64,000 nt of DNA from Paenibacillus sp. An7. GTDB lineage: Bacteria; Bacillota; Bacilli; Paenibacillales; Paenibacillaceae. Made by a program: the position numbers and the translations under genes. Positions 40,559 through 49,740 of this stretch are shown here, piece after piece; position 1 is the first letter of the stretch; each line of letters starts with the position of its first letter. The notes under the pieces are model-generated. The model saw only the letters and a program-made list of their open reading frames with translations. It ran no database searches and was not told where the DNA came from. Where the stretch lies: positions 516,065-580,064 of the forward strand of contig NZ_WTWX01000001.1 in NCBI RefSeq assembly GCF_009870785.1. The letters run 5' to 3'.

Positions 40559-40714
40559 ATCTTGCGATTGGCTCCTATCTGTAAGGCAGTATGCCTATAT
40601 GATCTTGTTCCTATTTCACTCTAATATGGTATCTTAGCACAAGACAGAGCTCCACCGAAACAAGGAGTTTGAATAAGCGCCATAAATTTCTTACGATTAT
40701 ATATGAGAATAAAA

Positions 40715-41710
40715 CTAGAAACTGCCTTGTCCTTCATAACAAGTTCGCTCATAGTAACCAGAGGCAGCCGCTTCTTTCGCATTGTTGAACCTTTCTACCG
40801 GTCTATAGGGAAACTCACAACCACTTTTATAGTAATATTTAGAACCTGTCAATTCATCGATCGCACCGATGATCACATCTTTTTTTACTAACCTTCCACT
40901 TCCAAAAGCATAATTATTGTAATACTGATCACCCACAGGGATTCCCTGGATAAAAGCCATGACCCCCACATCATCAATCGTGTTGTACCACTCTTCTTGT
41001 GGAATGGCAGGAAAAGTGAACTGATATGCATTCCCATTACGGAGTACATGATCATTATGATAGGTAATGGCGCTCGCAAGATGCTCTTGAATTGTGCTGA
41101 CGATGACCTGTCTTCTTACATTTTCAAAACTTTCTGCATCTTGCAGTAAAGGTACAGAAGTTAGAAATTGCAGCTCATTCCGGTAACCATCTATCCATTG
41201 ATCTGCACCTTGAGCGTATACGTGTACATAATCATCCAGCGTAAATCGAAATAGGTTGCCATCGTCATCTTCATATACATACAATTTCTTCTCCGTCCAG
41301 AGATGCTTTTCTGCCTCATTTCCCGAAATATCCGTGTAAGCAGTCGAGCGATAAAGATAGAACCCGTCATAATCGATAATGAGCAGAGCGGGCAGGTAGG
41401 TAAGAAAAGCCTGCTGCGCAGGAAGGTCATTCCCAAGTCCGAAATTGATTGAAATAGTCTGCATGAATCGTTCCAGTAGAAGATCTTTATCCACCTTAAG
41501 CAGCTTGACTGAATCATAACTTGCTTCAAGTGATGGGTCCTCGTTTTGATGCATCATTTGACTTGCATCCTGAACCGCAGTCTGAATGGACTGGTTATAC
41601 TTCTGCTCAAGCCTCATTACCATAAGGTCATCCGTCCCATGTAGAGAATAAACCCAAAAGAAAGGAAACATGATAATCACAAAAAGAATGGAATAATCAG
41701 TAATCCTCAT
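40715..41710 (-). CDS. Membrane-anchored exported protein of the Tad-like cluster
   Basis: A 331-residue protein with one N-terminal membrane segment (about 7-23, YSILFVIIMFPFFWVYSL) and a large extracytoplasmic part rich in Tyr and Asp; I find no recognised domain. The ATG overlaps the end of the preceding gene (41697), with only weak ribosome binding, so translation is probably coupled. Its position after TadE-like genes suggests a TadG-like minor pilin or pilus-associated protein, but this is inference from place and topology only. Confidence 0.7.
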   Translation of the reverse strand: MRITDYSILFVIIMFPFFWVYSLHGTDDLMVMRLEQKYNQSIQTAVQDASQMMHQNEDPSLEASYDSVKLLKVDKDLLLERFMQTISINFGLGNDLPAQQAFLTYLPALLIIDYDGFYLYRSTAYTDISGNEAEKHLWTEKKLYVYEDDDGNLFRFTLDDYVHVYAQGADQWIDGYRNELQFLTSVPLLQDAESFENVRRQVIVSTIQEHLASAITYHNDHVLRNGNAYQFTFPAIPQEEWYNTIDDVGVMAFIQGIPVGDQYYNNYAFGSGRLVKKDVIIGAIDELTGSKYYYKSGCEFPYRPVERFNNAKEAAASGYYERTCYEGQGSF

Positions 41711-42248
41711 TTAGCACCATACCCCCATAATTGGCGGTTACCCTGTTCACAGATTCAGTTCCAAAATGAAGCCACTCCTGAAAAATAGCGCCTGGTGTGC
41801 GGTTTGTATTCCATACTTCAACCCGAAAAGAATCACCGCTTGTCAAAAAATACTTCCGGCTAGGATCATCAATTGGAACTAAATTGTCCGGATATAAAAC
41901 AGGCATAATCTGCTCATTATAATAGCCATCCATAACCGCATCGAATTCACCTGTAAAACCCTGCTGATTGGCGGGGTCATCATACGCTGGGACATATTTT
42001 TTATGAAGATGTTCAATTTGGGTGTTATATGTATTTCCAGTTAGAGATAATTCCTGTTGAAACTGGTTATACATCGTGGGAGTGATATATCCTTTTGTTC
42101 TCACTGCATCAACAAAGTTCGTGACCGTATTATATACGGTCAGCTGAGAGAGCTCATCCTGTCGATTGGCAGCTTCTGCCGCAGGATATATATAAAGCAA
42201 AAGTACAGCAAGCAGTGCGGCAAGCATTTTTGAAAGACTGTCTACCAA
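41697..42248 (-). CDS. TadE-like small membrane-anchored protein
   Basis: About 183 residues. An N-terminal segment (LSKMLAALLAVLLLYIYPAAEAA) could be a membrane anchor or pilin-type helix; the rest is hydrophilic with no domain I recognise. TTG 42248 is preferred: AAGGAGGG lies 9 bases upstream and the preceding gene's stop at 42242 overlaps. The frame is open to 42269 and an ATG at 42227 is also possible. It is one of four consecutive small membrane-anchored proteins after the secretion membrane protein. Confidence 0.65.
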   Translation of the reverse strand: MVDSLSKMLAALLAVLLLYIYPAAEAANRQDELSQLTVYNTVTNFVDAVRTKGYITPTMYNQFQQELSLTGNTYNTQIEHLHKKYVPAYDDPANQQGFTGEFDAVMDGYYNEQIMPVLYPDNLVPIDDPSRKYFLTSGDSFRVEVWNTNRTPGAIFQEWLHFGTESVNRVTANYGGMVLNEDY

Positions 42249-42664
42249 GGAGCCATTCCCTCCTTCCAAAAAGAGATCTGCTGAAGAACCCCTGCTGAAT
42301 CTCTTTCGTACTCTATAAGGTATCTTGAATTCATTTCGATTGTCGCTTCTTCTAGTTCTAGACCATTCACTTTTATTTTGTAGGATTCATAGGACCCTCT
42401 GTTCTCCGTACTCCTCGCTTCATTGATAAGTGCATGTATATATCCTCCTGCAACGAATTCCGTCATGGATGATTCACTCACACTCACACTCACACTCTGA
42501 ATTCTTCCATCTTCGATCGCATGGTGATTACGTCTTCCTTCTGCTGCTTCCTCCATACTGGATAGTAAAGAAAGTGTGAAAATGCTGGCGGCAAGACAAA
42601 GGCTAATGACTGCACTTAAAAACAGGATGTCCCGTGTATGTTCTCCCAGCTTGCTCGCCCCTTT
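42242..42664 (-). CDS. TadE-like pilin/pseudopilin with abnormal start
   Basis: The first ATG in the frame (42556) gives 104 residues without membrane segment. The same frame is open upstream to 42664 and encodes KLGEHTRDILFLSAVIS and further hydrophobic residues, a clear pilin-like helix directly fused to that protein, but contains no ATG, GTG or TTG. Either CTG 42649 is the start (AAAAGGGG lies 8 bases before it) or a one-base shift in the AAAAGGGG run separates ATG 42668 from its frame. The hydrophilic part carries a short strand-rich domain typical of TadE-like proteins. Function is inferred from neighbours. Confidence 0.6.
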   Translation of the reverse strand, partial: KGASKLGEHTRDILFLSAVISLCLAASIFTLSLLSSMEEAAEGRRNHHAIEDGRIQSVSVSVSESSMTEFVAGGYIHALINEARSTENRGSYESYKIKVNGLELEEATIEMNSRYLIEYERDSAGVLQQISFWKEGMAPW

Positions 42665-42672
42665 TCATCTAA

Positions 42673-43155
42673 TTATGATTGTGTAAATAAGAGTCCACGT
42701 ACTACGTTGGAACTATCCTTTACCACGGTAGCTTTAAATCTTCCGCTTGGATTTACGTACTCGCTTTTACGTTCATTTAATGTATTTTCAACGGCACCTA
42801 ATGTTGCCCCCTCAGGCGCTACTACTTCGCCATATGCGGAAGACTCTGTTGTTACATTAAGAGGATATCCGTACCACTGACCTGCTGCATTTTTACCTGT
42901 TTTAATGTAAATACCGAATTGGTCTTTTCCTTTGAATTTACGCAGTGCATTGGTTACTTGAGATCCGCTGATGGTCGTTCCGTCATAAACGGTAAACGAT
43001 GTTTGTGATAATTCAGTCTGAATATCAGCAAAGTTATTTTGAGCCGTCTTGGTTGCCTCCTGAGCAGAAATAAAGAGAATGACGACAATCGTTATTAAAG
43101 CAATGGTAAGAAAAATACCTGCTGCTACTTTTAATGCGGAAGATGCGTTATTCAT
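42673..43155 (-). CDS. Pilin-like protein with N-terminal membrane helix
   Basis: About 160 residues: a short polar start (MNNASSALKVAAG), one hydrophobic helix (about 15-36), then an extracytoplasmic domain with a repeated-looking VYDGTTISGSQVTNALRKFKG segment. ATG 43155 is chosen because GGAGG lies 8 bases upstream. It follows the TadB-TadC gene and is the best candidate for the major structural subunit, though it is longer than Flp pilins and has no clear prepilin peptidase site. Function is unproven. Confidence 0.65.
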   Translation of the reverse strand: MNNASSALKVAAGIFLTIALITIVVILFISAQEATKTAQNNFADIQTELSQTSFTVYDGTTISGSQVTNALRKFKGKDQFGIYIKTGKNAAGQWYGYPLNVTTESSAYGEVVAPEGATLGAVENTLNERKSEYVNPSGRFKATVVKDSSNVVRGLLFTQS

Positions 43156-43190
43156 TTTTAGTGCCTCCAAGTTCTAATTTTAATTTTCAT

Positions 43191-45260
43191 TTATATTTTT
43201 TGAATTTGTTCGTAATAAACATTCATTTGCGTAAAACTGACCACGATCAGCGGAAGCACCAGATAAAGAAAAATCAAAGCATACATCGGTGTAAAGCCAA
43301 TGATACGGCCCCATTCTGCTTTCGTCTCGATCGTCTTCGCGTATTCTTGTCTTCTCTGTTCAAAATAAAAGGACATCTGATGATCCAAATCATCGAACGC
43401 TTCCTTTATTGTAATCGTACCGAGCGCTAGGATCAGCTTGTCTATAACCCTTTGAAACTCAGGCAAAGTTATTTCTTCCTTTAATTGTTCCAAAGCTTCT
43501 TCAGGACCATGTTCATAGTGAAGAAGGCATTTTTGCAGCGGAGTTTTGAAAATTACGGCGAAACGATTCAGCCATTCGAGTATCTCTTCAACCGACATTC
43601 GGTCCATATCCCGCAGAATCGAAATTACAGTCTGATACGGATATACTTCATGCCTCATATCCATTCTGCGGAAGCGTCTTTCGGTATAAAGAAGCAACAA
43701 AGGAAGATGGCAACCTATGTAAGCTACGATCAGACAAGACAACAGTTCCCACCAATGGAAGACTTCATGACTCCACGCCTCAAGCTTCTCTGCAATCCGG
43801 TGTGCTGACGAATTTATATCTTCTTGGAGCAACTTTTTATCCGAGTGACGACGCAAGGAACTCTCAATCTCTTCGTAGGTACTGCTCGCACTCATGTTCA
43901 AATCTTTCATTACTCTCTGGTCGAGAGTTGCCCACCAAAGCGAAATTTCCTTCTCGGCTTGCGGTAATTCTCCAAATACAGTAGAGTTCACAACAGGCTG
44001 ATTTAAGATATGTTCTCTTTCAATATGATGCAAGATACCGACACTGCTTACGGCACAAATAAAACATCCGATAAAGCAAGTAATCCTTCTAACTTCGAAC
44101 CACTCTAATCTGAGATGGGTATTCGTATCACGAAGAAGTTTCACAAGAGATGCATAGGATCTAGTACCCGTTTTCGGACCAAAAGCAGATGCTAAGTGCC
44201 GCATCCATTTCCACTCATACAACCTCTTTTCCCATATCCGCTTCCGGTCCCCTGCCCGGTAACCCGTCTCTTGTGTACGCTGAATCTGCTGCAATAAAGC
44301 ATAAGAACCGATGATAATGACATAAATAGACAACAGAATAATAAATCCATGTTTGCTTTCATAAAATTCATTCATCGTAGGAAAACTGTTTCTCGCCCAC
44401 TCTTCTATCGGTTTTGTGAAAAAGACAGGAGCGAGACTAATCACGTTAAGACCTTTTAATAAATAATCCAGCTTAGCAAGTCGTAATATCTCCAGATGAA
44501 TCTCCTGTGTTAGACTTCCAATTCCCTTAAGATAGATGGAATCTTGTCTTGCCTCCTGATCTCCAAACTCCATTACCATATATGAAATTCCTGCAAATGC
44601 TTTTAAAAATCGATTAGGCGCTGTCTCATAATAACGTTCCAAAGCTTCATCTGGATGAACAGATGTTAGTGCAGCATAAATGTGCATCGCATGTCTCGCA
44701 GCCTCTCCCTTAGAGACCTCTGCTGCTTCATATAATGCTTCTTCCACCATGCCATGTTGATGGTATCTATGCCTGACTTCTGCAAATAACTCTACCATCT
44801 CAGATAAAAGTTTACGTTCTTGTCTAGCGACTGCCATATCTAGAAATAGACTGTTAACTACAATACCTACCAGCAACAACAACAGGAAGAAATGCAAGCC
44901 AGGCTGAATTATCATGAGAACGATACCTGAAACAAGGAAGGTAGACCATATCAGAAAAGTCAATTTCATCGTCTCTATACGCAGCAGGTATTCACTCATT
45001 CCGTATTGATAACTCAATTTCTTACGGACAAGTTGAATATATCCTGCGACACCAGGAACTTTAGCTGCATAAGAATAAGACTGAACTAGAAAGGTTTTCA
45101 TGACAGCCCTGAGACTTTTGGGACTCCTAATTTTCTGGTTATCCATTCTATAAGGCGAAAAATGATGTTTACGATTCGTGAGCTGTAAGAAAACGTAAAT
45201 AATAACCAGACCTAGGATGGATATCGTCAGGATCATGAATAGTACTTGTTTAAGAGACAT
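43191..45260 (-). CDS. Fused TadB-TadC-like secretion membrane protein (two T2SSF-like halves)
   Basis: About 689 residues with a single N-terminal membrane segment, then two halves that each hold a cytoplasmic helical region and membrane segments (around 100-140, 310-335, 395-415, 505-530 and the C-terminal 655-685). The C-terminal EFQRVIDKL...GTITIKEAFDDL resembles T2SSF/TadC. TadB and TadC are normally separate proteins that form the inner-membrane platform of Tad pili. ATG 45260 has GGGGGAG upstream and overlaps the end of the CpaF-like gene by 11 bases. Confidence 0.72.
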   Translation of the reverse strand: MSLKQVLFMILTISILGLVIIYVFLQLTNRKHHFSPYRMDNQKIRSPKSLRAVMKTFLVQSYSYAAKVPGVAGYIQLVRKKLSYQYGMSEYLLRIETMKLTFLIWSTFLVSGIVLMIIQPGLHFFLLLLLVGIVVNSLFLDMAVARQERKLLSEMVELFAEVRHRYHQHGMVEEALYEAAEVSKGEAARHAMHIYAALTSVHPDEALERYYETAPNRFLKAFAGISYMVMEFGDQEARQDSIYLKGIGSLTQEIHLEILRLAKLDYLLKGLNVISLAPVFFTKPIEEWARNSFPTMNEFYESKHGFIILLSIYVIIIGSYALLQQIQRTQETGYRAGDRKRIWEKRLYEWKWMRHLASAFGPKTGTRSYASLVKLLRDTNTHLRLEWFEVRRITCFIGCFICAVSSVGILHHIEREHILNQPVVNSTVFGELPQAEKEISLWWATLDQRVMKDLNMSASSTYEEIESSLRRHSDKKLLQEDINSSAHRIAEKLEAWSHEVFHWWELLSCLIVAYIGCHLPLLLLYTERRFRRMDMRHEVYPYQTVISILRDMDRMSVEEILEWLNRFAVIFKTPLQKCLLHYEHGPEEALEQLKEEITLPEFQRVIDKLILALGTITIKEAFDDLDHQMSFYFEQRRQEYAKTIETKAEWGRIIGFTPMYALIFLYLVLPLIVVSFTQMNVYYEQIQKI

Positions 45261-47061
45261 GGCTGCTCCCCCAATAGGATGCTGCAAATTGTTCGAACCG
45301 TGAGGCATCTTCCCTGCTCATCTGCGAGATCATTTCCGTATGATTACGTGACGAAATCGGAGAGACCATATGATACATGCCAGCACGATACTCCACGATA
45401 TTCCGGTAAGTAAAAGCTTCTCCACCTGAGCGAGATGAAGCTAGATCTGGGACACATTCGGTAATCCGCTCGATATATCTTTCTCCATCCGCATCTTTTT
45501 TCAGATGAATGTCAAAATTAAGCACACTCGCTACCTGTTCCTCCGCAATATGTTCATGTCTAAACATTCCTACTTTAAGAAGTGAGTTTCTCAGTGAAAA
45601 AATTAAATCAGGAAAGGTCTTCGCATGATGTGTAAACACGGTAAATAGACTGGCCACCTGTGACATTTGAATCATCCAGGCCGCCACTTCGTCACTTGCA
45701 ACCTCGCCGAGGATATTAACCGTCCCGTCGGTCTTCTTTTGCAGATCGAGCCCCTGTTGACCTGAAATATGATCTGTCTCCCGGAAGCTCAAAATATTAC
45801 GTTTGCTGTACAGCTTTCGTAAATGAAGTTCAAAAGCCATTTCCTGTACACGAAGGGTATGATAGGGATAAATATGCTCGATCATTGCCATTAACAAGGT
45901 TGTTTTCCCGGAGCCTTGCGCACCAGTGACCGATGTGATCCTACAACCTTTCATAAGGTAACGAATGAGTTCGATAACCATATCTGAATTAGCGCCCGTT
46001 ATTAATTTCGGCAATGTCGCACTCGGTAAATCGAATTTACGAACAAAAAATGCCCACGATTCCGAAAAAGGAGGTCTAACGACTACAACCCTTGATCCGT
46101 CCTTCATTTCATTCACCTTATATCCTTTGGATTCTGATAACTGACCCGGATGATTGTACTTGTATATATTCTGACATACTCTTTTCAGCTCACGCTCTGA
46201 ACCAAACGATAAAAATGATAAATGAATCGTTTTACCTTTATAGAAAATCCAAACACTTTCTGTACTGCGACTGACTTCAGATTCGATTTCGTAATCATGA
46301 TCTTCCTTAAGAATATGAAGCGGTATATCGGGAATTGGATTTATCTCATGTCCTAATACTCCGCTCACCCCAGCACTCACCCCGTCAATCTGCTGATCCC
46401 GAATATCATCAACAACCGAGAATCCTTTATAATGCTGATAAACCCGTTGTACGAGAATATTTACTTTGTCTAAAAAATGCAGTTCGCGATACTCACACTC
46501 AAAAATATATATAATGTCTTTTGAAGTAATTTCGTAATATCCGCCTGAGTCTGATTCAGACTGACTTCTTAGTTCTGCCAAATCATATGTATCAATGAGC
46601 TTTGATAATGCTTCTACTCCAAATTGCTGCTGGTAAATATAAAATATAATCTCGAATTGATCCTGGATACTTAACTCGCCATGACGGTCAAATGGGATGG
46701 CTTCATTAATATTACGTTCTGTCAGTCCATAACTATGAATTAGTACGTCGGCAATTAATTTCTTCACATAATGTTTATCACTGAGGCTACCCGATATACA
46801 GTCTTTCAGTGCTCTTCTCATCTCTGCTCTTTGATTTATTTTCCGCTTATATTCCTCTTCGTGCAGTCCTGCATCTGCCAATTGACTATGACTTAACTCA
46901 TGTAACGCCTGTTTCACATACTCTGTCACATGCTCTAATGTTGCTTCTTCTTCCTTCCCTTTCTTAGGGATGGACTCTGTGATTTTTCGGTTATTCCTTA
47001 ACTTCATGAATAAGAGTAAGATACAACTGGCAGACAATATGAGCAGAAGGAAAATATTCAT
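45250..47061 (-). CDS. CpaF/TadA-like secretion ATPase with N-terminal membrane anchor
   Basis: A 603-residue protein. The C-terminal third has Walker A TGAQGSGKTTLL (379-390), a Walker-B-like NILGEVASDEVAAW (449-461) and the histidine box FTHHAK (477-481), the layout of CpaF/TadA ATPases, but the usual GEVRGxE reads GEVASDE. The middle is a long divergent N-domain. Residues 1-19 form a membrane segment, not found in ordinary CpaF. It would power pilus assembly or secretion through the TadB-TadC platform. Strong GGGAGGGAAGG ribosome binding site. Confidence 0.82.
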   Translation of the reverse strand: MNIFLLLILSASCILLLFMKLRNNRKITESIPKKGKEEEATLEHVTEYVKQALHELSHSQLADAGLHEEEYKRKINQRAEMRRALKDCISGSLSDKHYVKKLIADVLIHSYGLTERNINEAIPFDRHGELSIQDQFEIIFYIYQQQFGVEALSKLIDTYDLAELRSQSESDSGGYYEITSKDIIYIFECEYRELHFLDKVNILVQRVYQHYKGFSVVDDIRDQQIDGVSAGVSGVLGHEINPIPDIPLHILKEDHDYEIESEVSRSTESVWIFYKGKTIHLSFLSFGSERELKRVCQNIYKYNHPGQLSESKGYKVNEMKDGSRVVVVRPPFSESWAFFVRKFDLPSATLPKLITGANSDMVIELIRYLMKGCRITSVTGAQGSGKTTLLMAMIEHIYPYHTLRVQEMAFELHLRKLYSKRNILSFRETDHISGQQGLDLQKKTDGTVNILGEVASDEVAAWMIQMSQVASLFTVFTHHAKTFPDLIFSLRNSLLKVGMFRHEHIAEEQVASVLNFDIHLKKDADGERYIERITECVPDLASSRSGGEAFTYRNIVEYRAGMYHMVSPISSRNHTEMISQMSREDASRFEQFAASYWGSSHVS

Positions 47062-47080
47062 TACGCCTTCCCTCCCTCTG

Positions 47081-47917
47081 TTATGCTCCTCTTTCGAGCT
47101 GTTTTAAAATACTGCGTAAACCAGCACTCTCCGTAATCAATTTGGATAATTCACGAATACTCGCAGCAAGTTCTCCCATCTCTCCGGTCTTCTTATCCAT
47201 ATTTATGGTCTGATGAATGTAAGTACCGATATCTCTTCGATTCCATGCATCTCTATACGGTGAGCAATAAGGAATCGGTAAGATTGGATCTTTATAACCA
47301 AAACGACGTTTAATATTGGCTGGAGTACAATTAGAATCACGATCGTATAAACCGAGCGAAATAATGATCTTCTTCTGTTCCCATTCCTGCTTCCACTTCG
47401 TGTTTGTGAAGAATCTTTCTACTTCTCGCATATTCTGATTCAGATTAACAACTACAACATCACTATCTTTCATGATCTCTCTCTCCTTACTTTCTCCGTT
47501 TCCTGCATCCAGTAATATCAGGTCATACGCCGCATTCGCAATTTTAAAAATAGGTGATATCTGCTTCGGGCCTAGATCCAACTCTCCTGTAACAGGGAGT
47601 CTATATTTCCCTGGAAGTAAATCCAGCTGGTTCCTGAGAAGAGGTATCGTACAATCTCTAAACTTTTCTTTTGTTAAACTTCCACTGGAATACAAACGAT
47701 ACATAGCATCCCAGCCCGTTGTGGATAACTGATCCATTACAAAATCGGTATTCGTCTCGCGAACCGGCATCCCTAACTCACCGCTTTCTCCTGCATAATC
47801 CATATGCATGACAAGGGAACGTACACGTTCAGATAGTCCAATCATATAAGCAACTGACATCATGTTTGATGTGGTACCACTTCGCTTATATGGACTCCAA
47901 AAAGTAACAATACTCAT
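47081..47917 (-). CDS. Degenerate MinD/TadZ-like protein 2
   Basis: About 279 residues with a ParA/MinD-like fold signature: IVTFWSPYKRSGTTSNMMSV at the start (deviant Walker A with the first lysine but not the GK), LVMHMDYAGE, YDLILLDAGNG and VVVVNLNQN. TadZ/CpaE proteins of this type localise Tad machinery to the pole. ATG 47917 overlaps the preceding stop (ATGA), so it is coupled. It lies 19 bases before the CpaF-like gene. Confidence 0.75.
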   Translation of the reverse strand: MSIVTFWSPYKRSGTTSNMMSVAYMIGLSERVRSLVMHMDYAGESGELGMPVRETNTDFVMDQLSTTGWDAMYRLYSSGSLTKEKFRDCTIPLLRNQLDLLPGKYRLPVTGELDLGPKQISPIFKIANAAYDLILLDAGNGESKEREIMKDSDVVVVNLNQNMREVERFFTNTKWKQEWEQKKIIISLGLYDRDSNCTPANIKRRFGYKDPILPIPYCSPYRDAWNRRDIGTYIHQTINMDKKTGEMGELAASIRELSKLITESAGLRSILKQLERGA

Positions 47918-48624
47918 GCTCTCTTCCTTTCTATCAGGGATAAGGCTTTTTTCGATTCCGCAAATGTCCATCCGGTAAGCAGTTCAAGCAATAGCGCAAG
48001 TGATTTCTTATATTGTCTAGATAAAGGCTTTACACGAATTTTTTTGATATGTTCATTTTCAATTTGCAGTGCCATATCCAGCTCATTCCAATAAATTGAT
48101 ACAGGTGTTCCGTGAAAATGTATAGGAATGTCATTAAAAAATTCCCACGCATACTGATCTATTGTCGTATCCATGATCTGCGTCCAAAGTTTATAAAAGT
48201 TCGGTAATTCCTCGACTTGTAGTCTCTCTTGAAGTTTATAAATCCATTCCTTGCCTCTCTCGAGATCCTGCCGACGATACGTACTGACCCACAGTCTTGC
48301 ATCCGCTGATATCCACTCTTCTTTTGTTAAAAAATCGATCTTTTCAACATCAACCAGAATAAAATCATAATGAGTTATATCCTCATCCACACTAGATAAG
48401 TAATCTTCCATTCGCTTATAATTTGTAAACCCGCAAGCTACATCAAATCCTTCAAACTCAGTAATCCACTCCGGTAAAAAGATAGGATCAATGCTATATC
48501 TATAGCGTTCATATTCGGTTCCATCCACAAGCAGTACTTTAAAACCCATGTTCGCGAGGATCTTACTAAGATATAATGTTACGTCTGTTTTGCTTGCCAA
48601 ACCTGCAAATATCCATGTTTTCAT
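47914..48624 (-). CDS. Degenerate MinD/TadZ-like protein 1
   Basis: A 236-residue protein starting MKTWIFAGLASKTDVTLYLS and followed by FKVLLVDGTEYERY and HYDFILVDVEKID, the order of a MinD-like Rossmann domain. The P-loop is degraded (GLASKTDVT) and probably cannot hydrolyse ATP normally. It lies 22 bases after the CpaB-like gene and overlaps the second MinD-like gene. Two adjacent MinD-like proteins may form a heterodimer. Confidence 0.65.
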   Translation of the reverse strand: MKTWIFAGLASKTDVTLYLSKILANMGFKVLLVDGTEYERYRYSIDPIFLPEWITEFEGFDVACGFTNYKRMEDYLSSVDEDITHYDFILVDVEKIDFLTKEEWISADARLWVSTYRRQDLERGKEWIYKLQERLQVEELPNFYKLWTQIMDTTIDQYAWEFFNDIPIHFHGTPVSIYWNELDMALQIENEHIKKIRVKPLSRQYKKSLALLLELLTGWTFAESKKALSLIERKRA

Positions 48625-48646
48625 TGGTTAGCCCTTCACCCTTCAC

Positions 48647-49699
48647 TTAAGGAGCTTTCGTTCCTGGCTGTGATAAAATTTGATTCTGCTCCGCTAACGG
48701 TCCATAAAATTCTTTAGAATTTTCGGGATCTTCAGACGCAGATTCTTTCCATATGTCTGCTTTGCTCAAATCTCCAGAACTTGTCTTGTTCATATCTTGA
48801 TCTGTGTGCCATGATTCACCCGAAGAGCTTATACCTCCACCTCGTGAAGTCAAAAGATCCTGTTCAATTGATTCTGAAACTACGTTTGTCTGAGAGGAAG
48901 CGAGTGCACTTTCTAGTGTCCCTCTTAAGTGTTTTGCTAGAGCCTGTTCCGCATGTTCTACTATATTGGGATTTACCTCAATAAGCTGGAGTACTTTTTC
49001 GTTCGCTGGATATGTAGGAATCGCTCTTTCTTGAAACTCTGGTTCTACATAACTTAGTGAATAAAGCGATGCTTTATGTAAGTAGGCATCAACCATTGCA
49101 CTCGACAAGGTCAGTATCTCTTCCTCCGTCAATGTGAACCACATGGTAGAACCGTTTAGTTTGTCTACCTTTTTCTTTGATAAAACAATATAATCTTGAC
49201 CTGTGGGAAACTGAATACGAACATCGACCATTTCTCCTGCTGATAATACAGATGGCAGTTTAATGACTGAAATCTCACGGTTTCTTAGGTCAGCTGGTGT
49301 GGGTTCTTCTTGGTACACCATGGCTTCGGTAATGACTGTTCCTGTTTTTAGTTCTATTTTTGCAAATGTGCCTCTTATGTCTTCTAGATTATCCATTAGA
49401 TTCGCTGGTGACTGGTCAGCAGGAATCTGAATCGCTTTTACATCCGAATTCTGAATTAACGTACCCGGCTTCACATCCCGTGCAGCAACATAACCTTTCT
49501 TGCTATTTTTCTGTTCACCCTTTAACTGCTGTGTAAGCTCGCCTAGCTTTATCTCATACTGTGCTTCTTGCTTATTCTTCTTCACATTGTCAGCATAAAA
49601 ATCGTAGAACATGAAACTTCCGAGAAAAAGACTAGCAGCTCCTGCACCTGCAAGGCCGGCATAAATCATTTTTTTGCTCTGTCGTCTAAGTTTTGACAC
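48647..49699 (-). CDS. CpaB/RcpC-like SAF-domain protein
   Basis: A 350-residue protein with an N-terminal membrane segment (about 12-31) and an SAF domain (about 69-130; GYVAARDVKPGTLIQNSDVK, FAKIELKTGTVITEAMVY). A CpaB-like beta region (VDVRIQFPTGQDYIVLSKKKV) and a Ser/Glu-rich C-terminal tail follow. CpaB/RcpC is the extracytoplasmic periplasm/wall-spanning component of Tad systems. It lies 41 bases after the kinase gene. Confidence 0.8.
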   Translation of the reverse strand: MSKLRRQSKKMIYAGLAGAGAASLFLGSFMFYDFYADNVKKNKQEAQYEIKLGELTQQLKGEQKNSKKGYVAARDVKPGTLIQNSDVKAIQIPADQSPANLMDNLEDIRGTFAKIELKTGTVITEAMVYQEEPTPADLRNREISVIKLPSVLSAGEMVDVRIQFPTGQDYIVLSKKKVDKLNGSTMWFTLTEEEILTLSSAMVDAYLHKASLYSLSYVEPEFQERAIPTYPANEKVLQLIEVNPNIVEHAEQALAKHLRGTLESALASSQTNVVSESIEQDLLTSRGGGISSSGESWHTDQDMNKTSSGDLSKADIWKESASEDPENSKEFYGPLAEQNQILSQPGTKAP

Positions 49700-49740
49700 A
49701 AGTGAACTCCTATCTACACCCTTACTTTGAGTGCTGTTTC

